Positions 61,417 to 64,000 of a stretch of 64,000 nt of DNA are shown piece by piece. How positions within the stretch are numbered: position 1 is the stretch's first letter; each line of letters starts with the position of its first letter. This DNA is from Neurospora tetrasperma FGSC 2508 (taxonomy: Eukaryota; Ascomycota; Sordariomycetes; Sordariales; Sordariaceae), in NCBI RefSeq assembly GCF_000213175.1, contig NW_009799099.1, positions 1,501,560 through 1,565,559 of the forward strand, written 5' to 3'. Position numbers and translations under genes: made by a program. The notes beneath the pieces were generated by a model that was not told the origin of the DNA, ran no database searches, and worked only from the letters and a program-made list of their open reading frames with translations.

Positions 61417-63232
61417 ATATGCACTGCAACGGGAAAAGACGGATATGGGTGATGGGCTTTTCTTTGTGATGTAAAAGGGGCATCAACAGTTGCGGATGGG
61501 TTACTGGCGTTCAGGGATATTCTGTTGTTTTGCCTATATACCACGGCGGCCGGGTTCGCCGACGAATATTGGGTTGGGTCGGGGTCATGTAAACTGGGGT
61601 CATGTTACGATACGAGTTGGAGAAATTTCGAATTTGGTCCATGAATGTCATATCAGGATCTAGGGGTTCATGGGGTCATATCGGCCTCCTGGCTCAGGAA
61701 AAGTGACTATACTCTGAAAAGGGGAAATATTGAGAACAGGCGAGGATGATGCCCCTGGGTTGAGCTATCAGTGTCAGTATTTTTGACGATCATGGCAACA
61801 TTTCAAGAACCAACCGACTGGAGATTATGCCCGATCGGTCCTGCTAGTTGGTGGTGAGGTGCAAGTGTGTGAAAAGATGTGTCTCGATAACTCTTCAAGT
61901 CATCCCTAATATGTCTTCACAGTATCACGATATTATGAGCAGAGCAAACATGTTATATGGTAATGATGCGGGACTAACTCTCAGATTACAGGAAGAACTA
62001 CCTGAAAGGCCACGTAATATATCGGTCAATGTCCAAAAGCACACACCTGCTGATATATTGGATCGCCAAGCTAAATCTCCCACATCGATGCCCAGCCGAG
62101 TCCATCGTCTCACCAACATCCCGCCATCGCTCACCAATGTACATAACGGCAGTGGCATAAGCCCCAAACACCTAGTTGAGTAGTAACGTGTAACCCAAAA
62201 ACCGTTTGGTCCATCTATGTAGATGAGCCTGCTTGTCTGGCTGGGCGATGACAACATCTTCACGTCTTAGCATTAGGCACTTGGGCAATGATACAATAAT
62301 GCCGATCAAGCTACCCCCTCTCGTTTTACCAACCAGCTGGCGCGGTCACCCGACTCGAGTTACGGTTCGTCTGTTTTAAGAGATCACGGGAAGGGGGAGC
62401 CAGGAAAACCCAAGAAAAGAAAGACGTCAATATCCTGGCCTCGTGACGCCACCGGTTTAAGCTGAGGTGGTTCCCGTCAGCTAGACCCTTGAACTGAAGA
62501 AACAACATCTTTCCTCTTCTAATTCGGGCAGAGATCATGGAACAACTCTATTACATGTGCCAATTTCTCCTTCATTTTTAACATCAATCTTCAGTTGTGT
62601 AATTGCGTATACACAGAAGCATCCATCCTAATCGTGAGTATTATATCATACATATGTGCATGCCTTTTGCCTGTTGTACATCCGCTTATATTAGGTACTT
62701 ATGGGCATGTTCCCCAACTTCGGGCATAATCGCTTTTCCCGTCTTTACCTTAGCCTTGTTCTATCGCAAACTCACATCCAGCTTGTCACCTTATGCACCT
62801 GCCTCACCAATGGCTTTTTCCATGACTTCCTGAGCTCTTGAAACCGACCGACCAAGCAAGCGAATGCTAGAGACCAAAAGCAAGAATAATTTCCATACCG
62901 TCAAAGCGGTACCCTCCCTATTCTCCGGCTTCCACTCAATACCCCCATTCTTGGCCATTTCAAAGCTGCAGCGGCAGTATGCTGCCAAAACATCAACACC
63001 AAACTCCGCAATCACCCCGACTACCACCTCACGCGAACGGGGATTTGGCCTTTAAAAGCGAGTCCGACAAATGAAACATTGGTATAACAGTGTTATAATC
63101 GTTGTTGGAATGCTGCAGTATAAGCGGCGAGAGTGTATGAAGATTATGATGTAGCCACGTCATAGCAGCACGGCTGACCCCTTCTCCAGATCTTCGCTTC
63201 TTTCTCTTGCTTCTTGTCAGCCGTGCCATGCG
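61417..63232. other. Intergenic: Alb1 and bZIP 3' flanks
   Basis: About 1.8 kb between two convergent genes. A minus-strand open frame at 62791-63055 (...AEFGVDVLAAYCRCSF...) is the only one that reads somewhat protein-like. It may be part of the bZIP 3' UTR or of an unrecognised small gene; support is weak. Confidence 0.45.
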
Positions 63233-64000
63233 TCATCCGCTGCCGAAAGTCGACTGGTCGCTGAACATGTCATCGGGCATGTGGTCATAGTTAATGTCCG
63301 GCTCCTTTTTCATACCTGGAGGGTTGATGCTCGAGTAGCCACCGTTGGCGCCACCGGGAGGTGTGTATAGCCCCGAACCTGAACCTGGTTGCTGATGAGT
63401 TGGAGGAGTGGTGTTTGTAGAAGGAGCAAGTATGCCCGGTGACTGACCGTATGTCAATCCGCCGCCGCCGCCTTGCCCTTCTGCGCCTGGTCGAAGAACA
63501 CCGAGCTGGACCCCCGGCATTGCTGGGTAATTTGGAGCGATGCTTGCGTGTCGGCTTTTGGGTGATCCTGGTACCCCAGGGACGCCCGCAGCCTGTCCAG
63601 ATTGTGCCAAACTGGCAAATGTTTGACCGAAGGCGTCACTGGTCTGCACAAAACGTCGAGCTTCGTTTTCAAGCCACAGGTCGATATTGCGATCATTGCA
63701 CTTGGCATGTACCATCAACTGATGCTTCAGATCGCTGACCTCGCTGAGAAGAATGCTGTATTCCCTTTGCAAGCTTACGTTTCTTGCTTCGAGGTTGATT
63801 TTGGTTCCCTCTAACTCCTGGGTGTACAGCTTTTTCTTCTCTCGGCATTTGCTCGCAGCTAATCGATTCCGTTCGAGGAACTTGTTCCTCTTGTGGTCAT
63901 CCTCTTCCATATCAGGGTCTTTTTTGCTCCTCTGTTTCCTCTTTTTCGGCGGGTCTTGATCCGGCGGCGTTATATCCGTGGACGTGCTACCGGACTTGGA
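63233..64000 (-). CDS. atf-1: ATF/CREB bZIP transcription factor, C-terminal part (N-terminus outside window)
   Basis: Stress-activated transcription factor of the Atf1/Aft1 type, in fungi a target of the Hog1/Sty1 MAP kinase pathway. The frame is open from the window edge (64000) to the stop at 63233, 255 residues. A basic nuclear-localisation segment PPKKRKQRSKKDPD is followed by the basic region KRNKFLERNRLAASKCREKK, then leucine-zipper heptads (YTQELEGTKINLEARNVSLQ, REYSILLSEVSDLKHQLMVH) and the ATF-specific end CNDRNIDLWLENEA. The C-terminal 140 residues are Gly/Pro/Ser-rich and disordered, ending in MFSDQSTFGSG. The N-terminal HRR/Aft1 domains lie outside. The symbol is by family resemblance to Neurospora atf-1; paralogy is not excluded. 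Confidence 0.88.
   Translation of the reverse strand, partial: SKSGSTSTDITPPDQDPPKKRKQRSKKDPDMEEDDHKRNKFLERNRLAASKCREKKKLYTQELEGTKINLEARNVSLQREYSILLSEVSDLKHQLMVHAKCNDRNIDLWLENEARRFVQTSDAFGQTFASLAQSGQAAGVPGVPGSPKSRHASIAPNYPAMPGVQLGVLRPGAEGQGGGGGLTYGQSPGILAPSTNTTPPTHQQPGSGSGLYTPPGGANGGYSSINPPGMKKEPDINYDHMPDDMFSDQSTFGSG

Overview
This window is nuclear DNA of a filamentous ascomycete, most likely a sordariomycete close to Neurospora or Sordaria. The signs are short introns (about 50-200 bp) with GTRNGT donors, CTRAY branch sites and YAG acceptors; C/G-biased third codon positions; long intergenic regions rich in simple sequence and TAGGTA-type motifs; and only single-copy eukaryotic housekeeping and regulatory genes. 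I see no prokaryotic operon, no CRISPR array, no recognisable tRNA or rRNA gene, and no transposon or viral fossil. One assembly gap (928 N) lies at 41529-42456. Exon boundaries below were read by eye from splice sites, reading-frame phase and protein-family conservation. In every gene the exon lengths sum to whole codons.

Layout from left to right (+ means rightward). Class V myosin, 3' part (+); adenylate kinase 6/Fap7 (+); ITP pyrophosphatase (+), convergent with a ZUP1-type deubiquitinase (-). A 3.7-kb region without genes leads to a small Zn2Cys6 regulator (+). Then cytosolic seryl-tRNA synthetase (+), convergent with Rheb (-); and the cohesin-release factor WAPL (-), divergent from uracil phosphoribosyltransferase (+). 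UPRT is convergent with the elongation factor Elf1 (-), which is divergent from a GTP-cyclohydrolase-II-like gene (+) that I read as URC1 of uracil catabolism. A 7.5-kb region without a convincing gene precedes a short disordered orphan protein (+) and the gap. Then ribosomal protein eS1 (+); a Rab18-like GTPase (+), convergent with an ABHD11-type hydrolase (-); SRP72 (+), convergent with a TPT-family nucleotide-sugar/triose-phosphate transporter (-); a membrane-anchored ubiquitin protease of Ubp1 type (-), divergent from Alb1 (+); and finally the C-terminal part of an ATF/CREB bZIP factor (-), cut by the window edge.

Functional links. UPRT and the URC1-like gene are only about 3 kb apart, with one gene between them, and both belong to the URC uracil-degradation route known from yeasts. 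Fap7, eS1, Alb1, SerRS and SRP72 serve ribosome assembly, translation and targeting, but they are scattered. Rheb and the bZIP factor belong to nutrient and stress signalling. Most neighbours show no obvious shared function.

The most unusual observations are two microexons needed to keep conserved proteins in frame (4 nt in URC1, 6 nt in the transporter), a GC-AG intron in SerRS, and repeated poly-T tracts immediately behind 5' splice sites in several genes.
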